Assembly: GCA_903877125.1 (NCBI GenBank)
Contig: CAIRCM010000033.1
Coordinates: forward strand, 1 to 54,137
Direction: 5' to 3'
Source: an uncultured Acetobacteraceae bacterium
GTDB taxonomy: Bacteria; Pseudomonadota; Alphaproteobacteria; Acetobacterales; Acetobacteraceae
Length of the DNA stretch: 54,137 bases
Shown: in pieces, positions 26,258-37,890 of the stretch
Layout of the letters: each line of letters opens with the position of its first letter
How positions within the stretch are numbered: position 1 is the first letter of the stretch
Notes under the pieces: model-generated
Told to the model about the DNA's origin: nothing
Seen by the model: the letters and a program-made list of their open reading frames with translations, nothing else
Databases searched by the model: none
Program-made: the position numbers and the translations under genes

Positions 26258-27622
26258 TCAGGCGCCGCCTCCACGAATGTCGATGTTCGCGCCGCGCCGA
26301 AGGTCCCGCAATATCTGACGGGACAGCAGTTCGATGCGATCGCCCTGAATCTGATTGGCGATGTCCTGCCGGCTGAGCGTGGCCATGTTCTTATGTTCAC
26401 GCGCGCAGACCATCACCATTGTGACGCCATCGGCGGCAATGAGCGGCTGACTGACCTTGCCCAGCGGCATCGTCGCGAGCAGTTGGCGCAGCGCCGGCGG
26501 ATTCACGCTTTCCAGCCGCAACTCACCGGGATTAGCAGGGTGGTTCGCGTCGTTGCTGGCTTTCGCGGTCGCCTCCATCGCATCGCAGTCATGCAAGGTG
26601 GCAGTCAGGCCACGCGCTTTCTCGACGACCTGACGCTGGGCATCGGTCGGTGCCTGTGGGTTGAGCGGGGTTGGGAACGGCATGAACAATTCCCGGACGC
26701 TCACCGCCGTCGACATATCCTGGCCAACGGAGCGTTTGCCCTGCAGCGTCACGATACTGAACCCCCCGGCGACCTTGACGGGATTGCTGACCGCGCCAGG
26801 TGGCATACTGGCCACCAGGGCGGCGATTTCCGGATCCATCTGATTGGCTTGAATCCATCCACGAGACCCACCTTCCAGCGCGCTTTGGCTCTGGCTGAAC
26901 TGGGCGGCGACCAGTGGGAATGGCGCACCCCGTCGCAATTCCGCGATCACGGTTTCGGCAAATCGCTGCGCGTCCGCGGCATGCGCGGGGTCGTCGATCG
27001 GGACGAAGATTTCGCCGATCCGATATTCCACCTGTCCGTTCGCCTGGCTGCGCAGACGAAGCTGCTCGTCGATTTCAGCCGGCGCGACTGTCACCTTGTC
27101 GGCGAGCAAACCGCGCAGGAGCTGTATCCAACCAAGCTGCGCGCGAATCTGGTCGACCAGAGTACGCTGGCTGACGCCGATCGCAGCCAGCTTCTGCCGC
27201 AGCATGCCCGGCTGCATCCCGTTCCGTTGCTCGATGTCCCGGATCGCGGCACCGATATCCTTGTCGGTCACCACCACCTTTTGATCGCGCGCTGCGTGAA
27301 TACGCAGTCTCTCGTCCACCAGTTGTCGGATGATCTGGGGCCGCAAGCGGTCGATCACGTCCTGGGTCATCCCCAAGCCGGTGGACAAGGCAAAGAATCT
27401 GGTGCGGCTTTCGACATCGTCGTTGGTAATCACATCGCCGTCCACCACCGCGACGATCCGGATTCCCGGTGGTGTTGCCTTCGCGGCCGGCGCAGCCCTT
27501 CCCGCCTGGGGGGGCGCCGCGTTGCCGTGTATCGGCAGAACCGTCAGGCCGATTGCCAGGCCGGCGAGCGCGAGGGCGCAGCCAGAGGTGAGGAAACGGG
27601 ATGCGACGAAAGCACGCGACAT
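26258..27622 (-). CDS. surA: Periplasmic chaperone/peptidyl-prolyl isomerase SurA
   Basis: A 454-aa SurA-type protein. The signal peptide covers about the first 33 residues (MSRAFVASRFLTSGCALALAGLA...). The N-terminal chaperone domain has IVAVVDGDVITNDDVESR. The first parvulin domain includes VEYRIGEIFVPID and SQSQSALEGGSRGWIQ, and a degenerate second one covers VRELFMPFP to MVCAREHK. It escorts outer-membrane proteins, including LptD, to the BAM complex. ATG 27622 is chosen; a TTG at 27637 would add five residues before the signal. It sits 34 nt after lptD. Confidence 0.93.
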   Translation of the reverse strand: MSRAFVASRFLTSGCALALAGLAIGLTVLPIHGNAAPPQAGRAAPAAKATPPGIRIVAVVDGDVITNDDVESRTRFFALSTGLGMTQDVIDRLRPQIIRQLVDERLRIHAARDQKVVVTDKDIGAAIRDIEQRNGMQPGMLRQKLAAIGVSQRTLVDQIRAQLGWIQLLRGLLADKVTVAPAEIDEQLRLRSQANGQVEYRIGEIFVPIDDPAHAADAQRFAETVIAELRRGAPFPLVAAQFSQSQSALEGGSRGWIQANQMDPEIAALVASMPPGAVSNPVKVAGGFSIVTLQGKRSVGQDMSTAVSVRELFMPFPTPLNPQAPTDAQRQVVEKARGLTATLHDCDAMEATAKASNDANHPANPGELRLESVNPPALRQLLATMPLGKVSQPLIAADGVTMVMVCAREHKNMATLSRQDIANQIQGDRIELLSRQILRDLRRGANIDIRGGGA

Positions 27623-27656
27623 GCTTGGGGTTTCCAATCTCAGGGTTGTCCCGCGG

Positions 27657-29894
27657 TCACAGGGCTCGGTATCCGAACGTCCCGACCGTCTTGAAGGTGA
27701 ATAGCAGCAACAGGCTGGTGGAGCTGGTTTGGGAGAGATAGGTCGTGTTGGTGTGAACGAGTTTCAGGTCTAACTTGAAGCACTCGTCATCGTAAACCAG
27801 GTCGCCGCCATAGCTGACCATCTGGTTGGTGGCAAGATTGCGCCGGGCGTAGGCGCTGAGCTTGTATTTACCCCAATTCGAAGTGGCCGCGAGGCTGACT
27901 TCATTGCGCGGGCTATAAAAACCGGACGTGGATGGCGGCGGGGCAGCTTGCTGGTAGTAAGTATAGGAGTTGAAGGCCGAATAAGTGTAGCCGCCGCTGA
28001 TGCGGAACCTTGGGGTGCCGAAGGAGGCGATGGCATCGGACATGCGCGTTGCCCCGGTTCGGGCGTCCAGCCGGGTCCGATAGGTAAGGTCGGCCCAGGC
28101 GGTTGGCGCGAACGTCCCGCGCGCGACGACGTCGGACACCTGATTATACAAGCCGGACGATACCGGAAAGAGATCGTCCTTGTAGGTCCGATATGACTGC
28201 CCGACCATGCCGTCGAATGTGGTGCCCCCAAGATACCAGGCGCCATGGATCGCGGCGTTCAGACGCGTGCCGCCTTCCTGCCGGTCGATGCCGGGAAAGC
28301 GGTTGAACCCGAACAGGTTTACGTCGCTGAAATCGAAATCGAAGCTGTCCTCGTTGGGGATACGGGAGAGTTGGCGCTGCCCGGCACGCGGCGCGAGAAT
28401 GAGCTGCGCCATCGGCTCGATGAGCTGGGTGCCCCAAGCGCCCGAATCACGAGCGAACGGCCACCGCCAGTCGATGGCGATTTGGGGCAGGGCTCGTCCG
28501 GTGTCGATCCGGCCCGCCCGGCCGAAATTCGGCTGGGCGTTGTTGTCGCTCGCGTCGTACGCCGCGGCGTCGCCGTGCAGGGTAACCTTCCACAGGTCGC
28601 CGTACGCGCCAGTGAACGGCCGTTCATAGTTGACGGTCAGGTTGGCGCGCCGCGTGTTCGTGCCCACGCCACGCATGATGTTGAACGCCCCCATGTCCAA
28701 TGAGAGCCGTCCACCCCAAGCGTCCGGTTGGCCAACGAAGCTGTATATGAAGCGCGGTGCGACCACCGGCAGATTGGTATCCGCGACTGTGGTCGAGAGG
28801 CTCTGATAGGAAATGACGTCGAACCGCGTGTACGACCCCTGGCCGAACCCTTCAGCATAAAGCGTGCTTGGCAGCAGGTTGAGCGAGCCCTGGAGGTCCA
28901 TCCCGGTGTGGAAGTCGCGCAGATAAATCAGCGACGATGCCCGGTTGATATCGAAACCCCAACGCCAGGTGTCGTCATAGGAGAACTGTCCGCGCGCCAC
29001 GACGGTGCCTTGAGCAGTACCGTTCAAATAGCCGCCGGACACGTTCACCAGCAGCGTGCCATCGTTGAACGCGCGCCGGTACTGCACGTCGCCCTGCGGT
29101 CCGGCTTTGGAAGTGAATGTCGGAACGAAGGTCGCGTCGGACTGCGTGTCGATTGCCCAGTAGTAGGGGACGCCGACGAACGCGCCAACGTTGGACGAAT
29201 TGCCCGCCCATGGCACCATGAACCCGCTCTGCCGGGGCGTGGAAGGATCGGGCGCCGCCAGAAAGGGGAAATACGCGACCGGCAGGCCGTCTATCTCCAG
29301 CGTCGCGTCATAATACTCGATCATCTTGTGCTCGACGTCTTGCACGCCGCTTCGCGCGCGCAACTGCCAGAGCGGCGCCTTGGTCGGATCGGCGGTGCAT
29401 AGATCGCAGGACGAATAGACGACCTTCGAAAGTTCGTTGAGCTCCCCATTGGTCCGGCGCCCGCCATTCGCGGCCATGCGCCCGTTCTGCGCCAGCAGAG
29501 CGCCCACCCCGTTGAACACGCCATCCCGCATGTTGTTCGACAGCACCGCCGAATTCGCGAACAGCATCTCGCCGTCGGGTTCAAGCAGGGCGATATGCCC
29601 GGTCGCGGTCGCGACCCCGGTATTGCGGTTGAACACCACCTGATCCGCGCGAAGAACGTGATCGTTCTGCCAAGCCTCGACCATGCCGCGCGCGATCACG
29701 AGCGAATGCTCCCGATCATAATCGACCTGGTCGGCTGAGAAAGTGACCGGTGCGTTATTCGAAGCCGTGGCATGACCGGTGGACGTCGGCAGCGCGAATT
29801 GCGCGCATGCCGGGACGAACGGCAATCCCATCAGGCCGGCCGCGAACAGCGCGGTGAAGAGGAGGGTGCGGTAAAGTTCGATCCTGCGTGGCAT
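27657..29894 (-). CDS. lptD: LPS-assembly protein LptD
   Basis: A 745-aa outer-membrane protein. The signal peptide covers about 1-32. The LptA-like beta-jellyroll follows (VTFSADQVDYDREHSLVIARG, VVFNRNTGVATATGHI) and then the large beta-barrel. The segment YFPFLAAPDPSTPRQSGFM is a family hallmark. Cysteines in SSCDLC and near the C-terminus (DDECFKLDL) are placed for the inter-domain disulfides of LptD. With LptE it inserts LPS into the outer leaflet. It begins 2 nt after lptG and is followed by surA, whose product helps fold it. Confidence 0.95.
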   Translation of the reverse strand: MPRRIELYRTLLFTALFAAGLMGLPFVPACAQFALPTSTGHATASNNAPVTFSADQVDYDREHSLVIARGMVEAWQNDHVLRADQVVFNRNTGVATATGHIALLEPDGEMLFANSAVLSNNMRDGVFNGVGALLAQNGRMAANGGRRTNGELNELSKVVYSSCDLCTADPTKAPLWQLRARSGVQDVEHKMIEYYDATLEIDGLPVAYFPFLAAPDPSTPRQSGFMVPWAGNSSNVGAFVGVPYYWAIDTQSDATFVPTFTSKAGPQGDVQYRRAFNDGTLLVNVSGGYLNGTAQGTVVARGQFSYDDTWRWGFDINRASSLIYLRDFHTGMDLQGSLNLLPSTLYAEGFGQGSYTRFDVISYQSLSTTVADTNLPVVAPRFIYSFVGQPDAWGGRLSLDMGAFNIMRGVGTNTRRANLTVNYERPFTGAYGDLWKVTLHGDAAAYDASDNNAQPNFGRAGRIDTGRALPQIAIDWRWPFARDSGAWGTQLIEPMAQLILAPRAGQRQLSRIPNEDSFDFDFSDVNLFGFNRFPGIDRQEGGTRLNAAIHGAWYLGGTTFDGMVGQSYRTYKDDLFPVSSGLYNQVSDVVARGTFAPTAWADLTYRTRLDARTGATRMSDAIASFGTPRFRISGGYTYSAFNSYTYYQQAAPPPSTSGFYSPRNEVSLAATSNWGKYKLSAYARRNLATNQMVSYGGDLVYDDECFKLDLKLVHTNTTYLSQTSSTSLLLLFTFKTVGTFGYRAL

Positions 29895-29896
29895 GG

Positions 29897-31009
29897 TCAA
29901 CCGTCTTCCGTATGCAGCAGCAGGGCAAGGGCCAGCATCATCCCGGACAAAGCAGGCGCCCAGGCAGCGAGTACCACGGGGATGGCTCCGGACTGGCCAA
30001 ACTCCGCCGCGACCTTGGAGACCATAAAGAGTGCAAAGCCGGTGGCAACGCCACCGCCGATCATCCTGGCCACACCACCGCGGCGGGCCGGCCGCATGGA
30101 AAAGCCCGCGGATACAAGCGCCATCGTCGCCGTCAGCAGCGGCAGTGCCAACAACGCCTGAAAATGCAGCCGGTGGCGGATGGACGAAAAACCTGACCGG
30201 TCCAGAAGACCGATGAAATCCGGCAAGGTCCATACCGACAAGGTATCGGGCGAAGCAAAGCTGTCCTGGACCCGACCGACCGTCAGGTCAGTCGGCAAGG
30301 ACACCAGATGCGGCGGCTCGGGCAACTGGTCGGGCCGGATCGAGCGGGCATTCTCGAGCGCCCAGCTACCTTGTTGGAGCGTGGCACGCGCGGCTTCGAT
30401 CCGGGTGATCAGATGGTCGCCGGCGTCGAGACGAAACACGCTCAGATCCCGCGCGCTGAGTTGACGGCCGTGCAACTCGACCCCATGCGCATGGATAATC
30501 GCCACCCCCTGCGGCGTCAGCGCCCTGTCGGCCTGCCGAAGCCACAACTCGCCCCCGTTCAGCGCCAGGGGGCCCCCGCCATTCTTGAGGTAGGCGTTAT
30601 CGAGTGCCTCCGCACGTGCGAGCATGACCGATGACACCGGGCTGATGCCGGCGGTGGCGACGACGCCAAGAAGCATGGCGCAAATCGTCGGGGCCGCGAG
30701 GAATTCCCACGCCGATATGCCCGCCGCCCGAGCGACGATCAGCTCCGAGGAGCGGGTAAGGCGCCAGAAGCAGAGGATACCGCCAAGCAGAATGGCGAAC
30801 GGCAGAATTTCCATGGCGATGTAGGGCAGGCGCAGCGCCGCGATCTCGCTGACCAGACCGAACGTGGCGTCCGGCCAGCTCGCGGAACGCCGGAGCAGCT
30901 CGATGAAGTCGAACATCGACACCAACCCCGACAGAGCCAGGATCATCCCGACCGTGGCGATCATGAACTGGCGGGAAATGTATATGGAAAGTGTGACCGC
31001 GACGTTCAT
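29897..31009 (-). CDS. lptG: LPS export ABC transporter permease LptG
   Basis: A 370-aa inner-membrane permease with three N-terminal membrane spans, a periplasmic beta-jellyroll and three C-terminal spans. The N-terminus MNVAVTLSIYISRQFM and the segments ILPFAILLGGILCFWRLTRSSELIVARAAGIS and WTLPDFIGLL are LptG-type. With LptF and LptB it extracts LPS from the inner membrane. ATG 31009 overlaps the lptF stop by 4 nt (ATGA), which fixes the start against the longer frame upstream. Confidence 0.94.
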   Translation of the reverse strand: MNVAVTLSIYISRQFMIATVGMILALSGLVSMFDFIELLRRSASWPDATFGLVSEIAALRLPYIAMEILPFAILLGGILCFWRLTRSSELIVARAAGISAWEFLAAPTICAMLLGVVATAGISPVSSVMLARAEALDNAYLKNGGGPLALNGGELWLRQADRALTPQGVAIIHAHGVELHGRQLSARDLSVFRLDAGDHLITRIEAARATLQQGSWALENARSIRPDQLPEPPHLVSLPTDLTVGRVQDSFASPDTLSVWTLPDFIGLLDRSGFSSIRHRLHFQALLALPLLTATMALVSAGFSMRPARRGGVARMIGGGVATGFALFMVSKVAAEFGQSGAIPVVLAAWAPALSGMMLALALLLHTEDG

Positions 31010-32145
31010 GAGGCAGCCGGCGCCATGCGTGCGGCGCGTAAGCGTTCCGCCCACCAGTCGGGTACTACCAGCATCCAAAGGCATACCAGCGCCGGTGCCA
31101 CCGCCTGTACCCACATGAGCGGGATCAGGGCGTTGTTCCGCGCGGCCAGGTTGTTAATGGCCAGCCCCAGGGCCAGCAAACCAACGACCACGCCGACCGC
31201 CACCAAAGGCCGCAGGAAGCCACCATGCCGCCGGAATGCACCCAACAACACCGAGACCAGGGCAACGAACGCGAATGACAGCGTCGACAGCGGGCTCGAC
31301 AGCCGCTTATGCCCCTCGGCGATCCATTTCGTTCGATCGCGGTCGTGCGCGAGGCTGGCATCCAGGAGTTGCCTCGTCGAAACCTCGGACATGTCAGGCG
31401 GACGCACGCCGGCGTCCGCGGCTCGGTCGCCGAGATCGATTTCATTTTGGTCGAAGGTCAGCATATTCAGCCGGCCGGTCTGGTGGTCGATTTCCTGCCG
31501 GCTGCCATTGAACAGAACCGCCCGTGGCCCGTTTGTGCCCTCGGCCAGACGACCGCTTTCGGCCAGGATCGTGGCCCGGGCATTCTGGTCGCGGTCATCC
31601 TGCACCAGGATGCCGTTGAGCGTACCGTCGGCACCGCGAGACCGCACATAGACCGTCAGTTTATCCGAAATCTGCGTGAAGACCCCTTCCTGAAGAAGGA
31701 ACGCCGCCATCCGGTTGCGAATGTCCCATTGGAACTGTCGGAACGACGCAAGCGTTGTCGGCACCACCCAGAGATTGAGGACATAGCCCAACACCGTGAC
31801 CAGGATCGCGAGCGCCAAAGCGGGGCGCGCCATGCCGAACGGGGACACCCCGGCGGAACGGATCACCGTCAACTCGCGGTCGCCGTTCAGCCGCTGATAG
31901 ATGAACTGCACCACGACATAGGTCGTGATGGGCAGGATCACCGCGACAAAGCTGGGGATCAGCAAGGACGTGAGCCGAAGGAACACCGTCATCGACAGGC
32001 CGCGATTGACCACCAACTCCACGAAACGCAGCGACTGGGTCAGCCAGATCAGAGCGGTCAGTCCACCGGTCACGGCAATCAGCGCCAGCCCAAGCTGGCG
32101 GAAGATATACTGATCGAGCCATGTGACGAGTTTGCCGGAGCGCAT
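31006..32145 (-). CDS. lptF: LPS export ABC transporter permease LptF
   Basis: A 379-aa permease, partner of LptG. The family pattern is LDQYIFRQLGLALIAVTGGLTALIWLTQSLRFVELVVNRG, then FIYQRLNGDRELTVIRSAGVSPFGMARPAL, a periplasmic domain (TLNGILVQDDRDQ), and C-terminal spans after HKRLSSPLSTLSFAFVALV. ATG 32145 is chosen because the first membrane helix follows at the normal distance; the longer open frame is not LptF-like. First gene of the LPS-transport run. Confidence 0.94.
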   Translation of the reverse strand: MRSGKLVTWLDQYIFRQLGLALIAVTGGLTALIWLTQSLRFVELVVNRGLSMTVFLRLTSLLIPSFVAVILPITTYVVVQFIYQRLNGDRELTVIRSAGVSPFGMARPALALAILVTVLGYVLNLWVVPTTLASFRQFQWDIRNRMAAFLLQEGVFTQISDKLTVYVRSRGADGTLNGILVQDDRDQNARATILAESGRLAEGTNGPRAVLFNGSRQEIDHQTGRLNMLTFDQNEIDLGDRAADAGVRPPDMSEVSTRQLLDASLAHDRDRTKWIAEGHKRLSSPLSTLSFAFVALVSVLLGAFRRHGGFLRPLVAVGVVVGLLALGLAINNLAARNNALIPLMWVQAVAPALVCLWMLVVPDWWAERLRAARMAPAAS

Positions 32146-32186
32146 GGCGGGGTTTTGCGGCACGGCGGGCGGCGATGCAACCCGAA

Positions 32187-33605
32187 CTACGGTAACACCT
32201 TCCCTGGGTTCATGATCCCCGAGGGGTCGAGCGCGGCTTTGATCCGCTGCATGATCGCCAGCTCCGCGCCGCCGCGCCAATCCGGCATCATGTAAGGCTT
32301 CAGCCGGCCAATGCCGTGTTCGGCCGAAAAGCTCCCGTCGTACTCGCGCACAACCTCATTCACCGCGTCCATGATCGGGTGGTCCTGTTCCAGGAACCAG
32401 GCGGGGTCGGCATCGACCGGCTGCTCCAGATTAAAATGAATGTTGCCGTCGCCCATGTGGCCGAAAGGCACGCAGCGCACCCCCGGGATCAATGCTTCGC
32501 AGGCTGCCGTCGCCTTTTCGATGAAGGCCGGCACCTTGGACACGGGCACGGACACGTCGTTCTTCACGCTGGCGCCCTCACGCTTTTGGGCTTCGGAGTG
32601 TTCCTCCCTTAGCCGCCAGATCGCCGCGCGCTGGGCATCCGACTCGGCGATCGCGGCATCCAGAACCACACCGTCCTCAAGCGCTTTTTCAAGGATTTCT
32701 TCCATCGCGCCGCGCATGCCCGCGTTCGGACGCGGTGTGGCGAGTTCGACCAACGCGTAGAACGGGGCTTTTTCCGCCAGCGGCAGCACGGCGTTGGGGA
32801 TGTGCTTCAGCACGAAATCGGTTCCCAGGCCGGACATCAGTTCGAACGCGCTGATCGAGGCCGCGTCGTAGGCCTGGACCCGGGCGAACAACTCCAATGC
32901 CTTGTGGGCGTTTTCCAGGCTGCAAAAGGCGACGGCGACATCCTTCGGCGCCGGTGCCAGCTTCAGCACGGCGGCGGTGATAATGCCAAGCGTGCCTTCG
33001 GACCCAACGAAAAGCTGGCGGAGGCAGTAGCCGGTATTGTCCTTGCGCAGACGCCGCAGCCCGTTCCAGATCGTGCCGTCGGGCAGAACGACCTCCAGCC
33101 CCAGAACCAGATCGCGGGCATTGCCGTAGCGCACGGTGTTGTTGCCGCCGGCGTTGACGGCAAGCACGCCGCCGATCTGCGCCGTGCCTTCCGACGAGAT
33201 GGAAAGCGGCAGCAGGCAGCCCTTGTCCGCCGCGGCAAGCTGGGCGGCTTTCAGTGTCACCCCCGCCTCGATTGTCAGGGTCATGTCGACAGGGTCGAGG
33301 TCGCGGATTCGGTTCAACCGAACGGTGCTGAGCACCAGTTCGGAATTGTCCTCGTTCGGCACCGCGCCGCCGACCATCGACGTGTTGCCGCCTTGCGGCA
33401 CGATCGGTGCGCCGGCTTCGGCGCAGAGCCTGACGACATCCGCCAATTCCTGGGTCGTCCCCGGCCGGATCACCGCCTGCGTGCGTCCGGAATATAGCTT
33501 GCGCCAGTCCTGCGCGTAGGCGGCGGTATCCGATGCCTCGGTCAGCAGGCCGCGATCCCCCACGATCGCGCGGATACGGTCAAGCAAAGCGGCGGTGTTG
33601 GGCAT
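32187..33605 (-). CDS. FAD-binding oxidoreductase, GlcD/D-2-hydroxyacid dehydrogenase family
   Basis: A 472-aa VAO-type flavoprotein. The FAD-binding part has IRPGTTQELADVV, PQGGNTSMVGGAVP, SSEGTAQIGGVLAVNAGG and FVGSEGTLGIIT. The C-terminal cap has PFGHMGDGNIHFN and FSAEHGIGRLK, the metal/substrate region of D-2-hydroxyglutarate and D-lactate dehydrogenases. It would oxidise a D-2-hydroxyacid to the 2-oxo acid, passing electrons to a quinone or ETF (family knowledge). It lies 41 nt upstream of lptF and 13 nt after the cupin gene, all on the minus strand. Confidence 0.92.
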   Translation of the reverse strand: MPNTAALLDRIRAIVGDRGLLTEASDTAAYAQDWRKLYSGRTQAVIRPGTTQELADVVRLCAEAGAPIVPQGGNTSMVGGAVPNEDNSELVLSTVRLNRIRDLDPVDMTLTIEAGVTLKAAQLAAADKGCLLPLSISSEGTAQIGGVLAVNAGGNNTVRYGNARDLVLGLEVVLPDGTIWNGLRRLRKDNTGYCLRQLFVGSEGTLGIITAAVLKLAPAPKDVAVAFCSLENAHKALELFARVQAYDAASISAFELMSGLGTDFVLKHIPNAVLPLAEKAPFYALVELATPRPNAGMRGAMEEILEKALEDGVVLDAAIAESDAQRAAIWRLREEHSEAQKREGASVKNDVSVPVSKVPAFIEKATAACEALIPGVRCVPFGHMGDGNIHFNLEQPVDADPAWFLEQDHPIMDAVNEVVREYDGSFSAEHGIGRLKPYMMPDWRGGAELAIMQRIKAALDPSGIMNPGKVLP

Positions 33606-33618
33606 CGATTGTCAGTCC

Positions 33619-34062
33619 TTAAATCACAAATTCGGTTTCGAACGTCTTGCTGGTCGCCACGATGCTCTCGGGGTTGAGTTCGCCTTTGGCAGCCAGGGCG
33701 TCGATCGCCTCGAAATACCGTTCCTGGCCGCCCGGCAGGCCCCATTCCAGGATTTTACCGCGGGCGGCGCCAATATTCTTGAACGCGTGCACGGTTTCCT
33801 TGGGGACATAGACCATCGTACCCGGACCGGCGGTGACGTCCCTGCCTCCGACAGATAGCGCGAACGTGCCTTCGAGGATGAAGAAATACTCGTCGTGGTC
33901 GTGGTGGAAATGCGGCGGTGGTCCCTGGCCGGGATCGAGGTCCGCGACCAGCGCGGCAAAAGAGCCGCCGGTATCGTCGGCGCGCAGCATGACGTTCATG
34001 GCAATGCCGAAGGGTTTGATGTCGCTACCCTCGCCGGGTCCGACGATTTTGGGGGCGGGCAT
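33619..34062 (-). CDS. Cupin-domain protein
   Basis: A 147-aa single-domain cupin. Motif 1 is PPPHFHHDHDEYFFILEGTF, with the His, His and Glu metal ligands; motif 2 is GTMVYVPKETVHAFKNIG, with the last His. Function could be enzymatic or regulatory and is not defined. AGGAG directly upstream of ATG 34062 supports the start. It is 13 nt upstream of the FAD oxidoreductase and probably co-transcribed. Confidence 0.88.
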   Translation of the reverse strand: MPAPKIVGPGEGSDIKPFGIAMNVMLRADDTGGSFAALVADLDPGQGPPPHFHHDHDEYFFILEGTFALSVGGRDVTAGPGTMVYVPKETVHAFKNIGAARGKILEWGLPGGQERYFEAIDALAAKGELNPESIVATSKTFETEFVI

Positions 34063-34185
34063 GATGGCTCCTGGTTCACGTAGTGCCGCAATGATGCCTC
34101 TCGCGCTGCCCATGGGAAAGAGGGCGCGCTTGCGGCGGACGCGGCGTCGGGCAACGATGGGGACGGAATTCAAGGATCGAAATCG

Positions 34186-35175
34186 ATGCAGACCCGCCGT
34201 ACCATCCTCGGCGCGCTCGTGGCCGCGCCCGTTCTGGGCACCAGGCTGGCGCGCGCCGACGCCCAGACCATTCGCATCGCCGTTCAACCCGGCATGACCT
34301 ATCTCGCGCTGAACGTGATGCAGCACCGATCGCTGCTGGAAAAGCACGCGCCTGGGGTGAAGGCCGAGTTCGTGCGGCTGGCCGCTGGGAACAACGTCAA
34401 CGACGCGGTGTTGTCAGGCGCGGTCGATGTCGGCGCCACCGGCGTGCCGGCCTTCCTGCTGATGTGGGCAAAAACCCGCGGCTCGGCGAACGTGATGGCC
34501 ATCGCCCCGTTCAACAACATGCCCTTGGTGCTGATCACCCGGAACCCGGCCATCCACTCGGTCAAGGACATCGGCCCCAACGACCGTATCGCGCTGCCGG
34601 GTGTGGGCGTGTCCAGCCAGTCGATCATGCTGCGGATGGAGGCCGCGCGACTCTACGGCGACGCGAATTTCCAAAAATTCGAGCCGATGGAGGTCAATCG
34701 CGGCCACCCCGACGCCATGGCCGCCCTGCTCGGCAATACCGAGATCAACTGCCATTTCTCCGCCGCCCCCTACCTGCAACGGGAACTCGCGGTGCCCGGC
34801 ATCCACGCGATCCTGTCGTCGAGCGACGTCTATGGCGGGTCGGGCACGATCGGCGTCCTCTTCGCGATGAAGAAATTTCGCGATGCCAATCCCGCCTTGA
34901 TGGCCGCGTTCATCGCCGCGACCGAGGAGGCAATGGGGGTGATCAAAAACGATCTGCATGGGGCGGCGGACGCCTACATGGCGGTCTCCGGCGACAATGC
35001 AAGCCGGGAGGAGGTGGAGAAGGTGCTCGCCGATCCCACGACCGTGTTCGACATCCAGCCGCGTGGCACGATGAAGGTGGCCGAGTTCATGCACCGCACC
35101 GGCTCGATCAAGGTCATGCCAGAGAACTGGCAGGCGATGTTCGTGCCGGAGCTGCACGGAAAGGCGGGGAGTTAA
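34186..35175 (+). CDS. ABC-type substrate-binding protein (NMT1/TauA-like), orphan, Tat-type signal
   Basis: A 329-aa periplasmic binding protein. The N-terminus MQTRRTILGALVAAPVLG has a twin-arginine-like signal ending near RADA. The core pattern is IRIAVQPGMTYLALNVMQHRSLLEKH, then LSGAVDVGATGVPAFLLMWAKT and DRIALPGVGVSSQSIMLRM. It ends HRTGSIKVMPENWQAMFVPEL, like the SBP at 13153-14160. No transporter permease or ATPase is adjacent. It diverges from the cupin gene across 123 bp. The ligand is unknown; nitrate, sulfonate or aromatic acid are family possibilities. Confidence 0.87.
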   Translation: MQTRRTILGALVAAPVLGTRLARADAQTIRIAVQPGMTYLALNVMQHRSLLEKHAPGVKAEFVRLAAGNNVNDAVLSGAVDVGATGVPAFLLMWAKTRGSANVMAIAPFNNMPLVLITRNPAIHSVKDIGPNDRIALPGVGVSSQSIMLRMEAARLYGDANFQKFEPMEVNRGHPDAMAALLGNTEINCHFSAAPYLQRELAVPGIHAILSSSDVYGGSGTIGVLFAMKKFRDANPALMAAFIAATEEAMGVIKNDLHGAADAYMAVSGDNASREEVEKVLADPTTVFDIQPRGTMKVAEFMHRTGSIKVMPENWQAMFVPELHGKAGS

Positions 35176-35187
35176 ACTCCCCGCCTT
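35161..35187. terminator. Bidirectional terminator with the SBP stop codon as its loop
   Basis: AAGGCGGGGAGT (35161-35172) and ACTCCCCGCCTT (35176-35187) form a perfect 12-bp stem. The 3-nt loop TAA (35173-35175) is the stop codon of the SBP gene. TT follows on the plus strand and the clpB stop lies 4 nt further, so the hairpin can end both convergent transcripts. Confidence 0.8.
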
Positions 35188-35191
35188 TTAC

Positions 35192-37777
<2,586 letters not shown>

Positions 37778-37817
37778 TTGTCCCTATGCTCAGGCGACAG
37801 GCCTAGTGGAATCCCAA

Positions 37818-37845
37818 ATATGGCAACGTCCACGCGGCCTTCAGG
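37818..37845 (-). promoter_or_regulatory. Possible sigma32 (heat-shock) promoter for clpB
   Basis: On the minus strand CCTGAA (37845-37840) is followed after 16 bp by CCATAT (37823-37818) and TT. This is close to the heat-shock pattern CTTGAA-N13-17-CCCATnT. It lies about 40 bp upstream of the clpB start in the divergent gap with the MOSC gene. Assigned from consensus knowledge only. Confidence 0.4.
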
Positions 37846-37890
37846 CTTCAAGTAGGTGGTGGCAGGCACGCACTCAAGGGGGACCGATCC

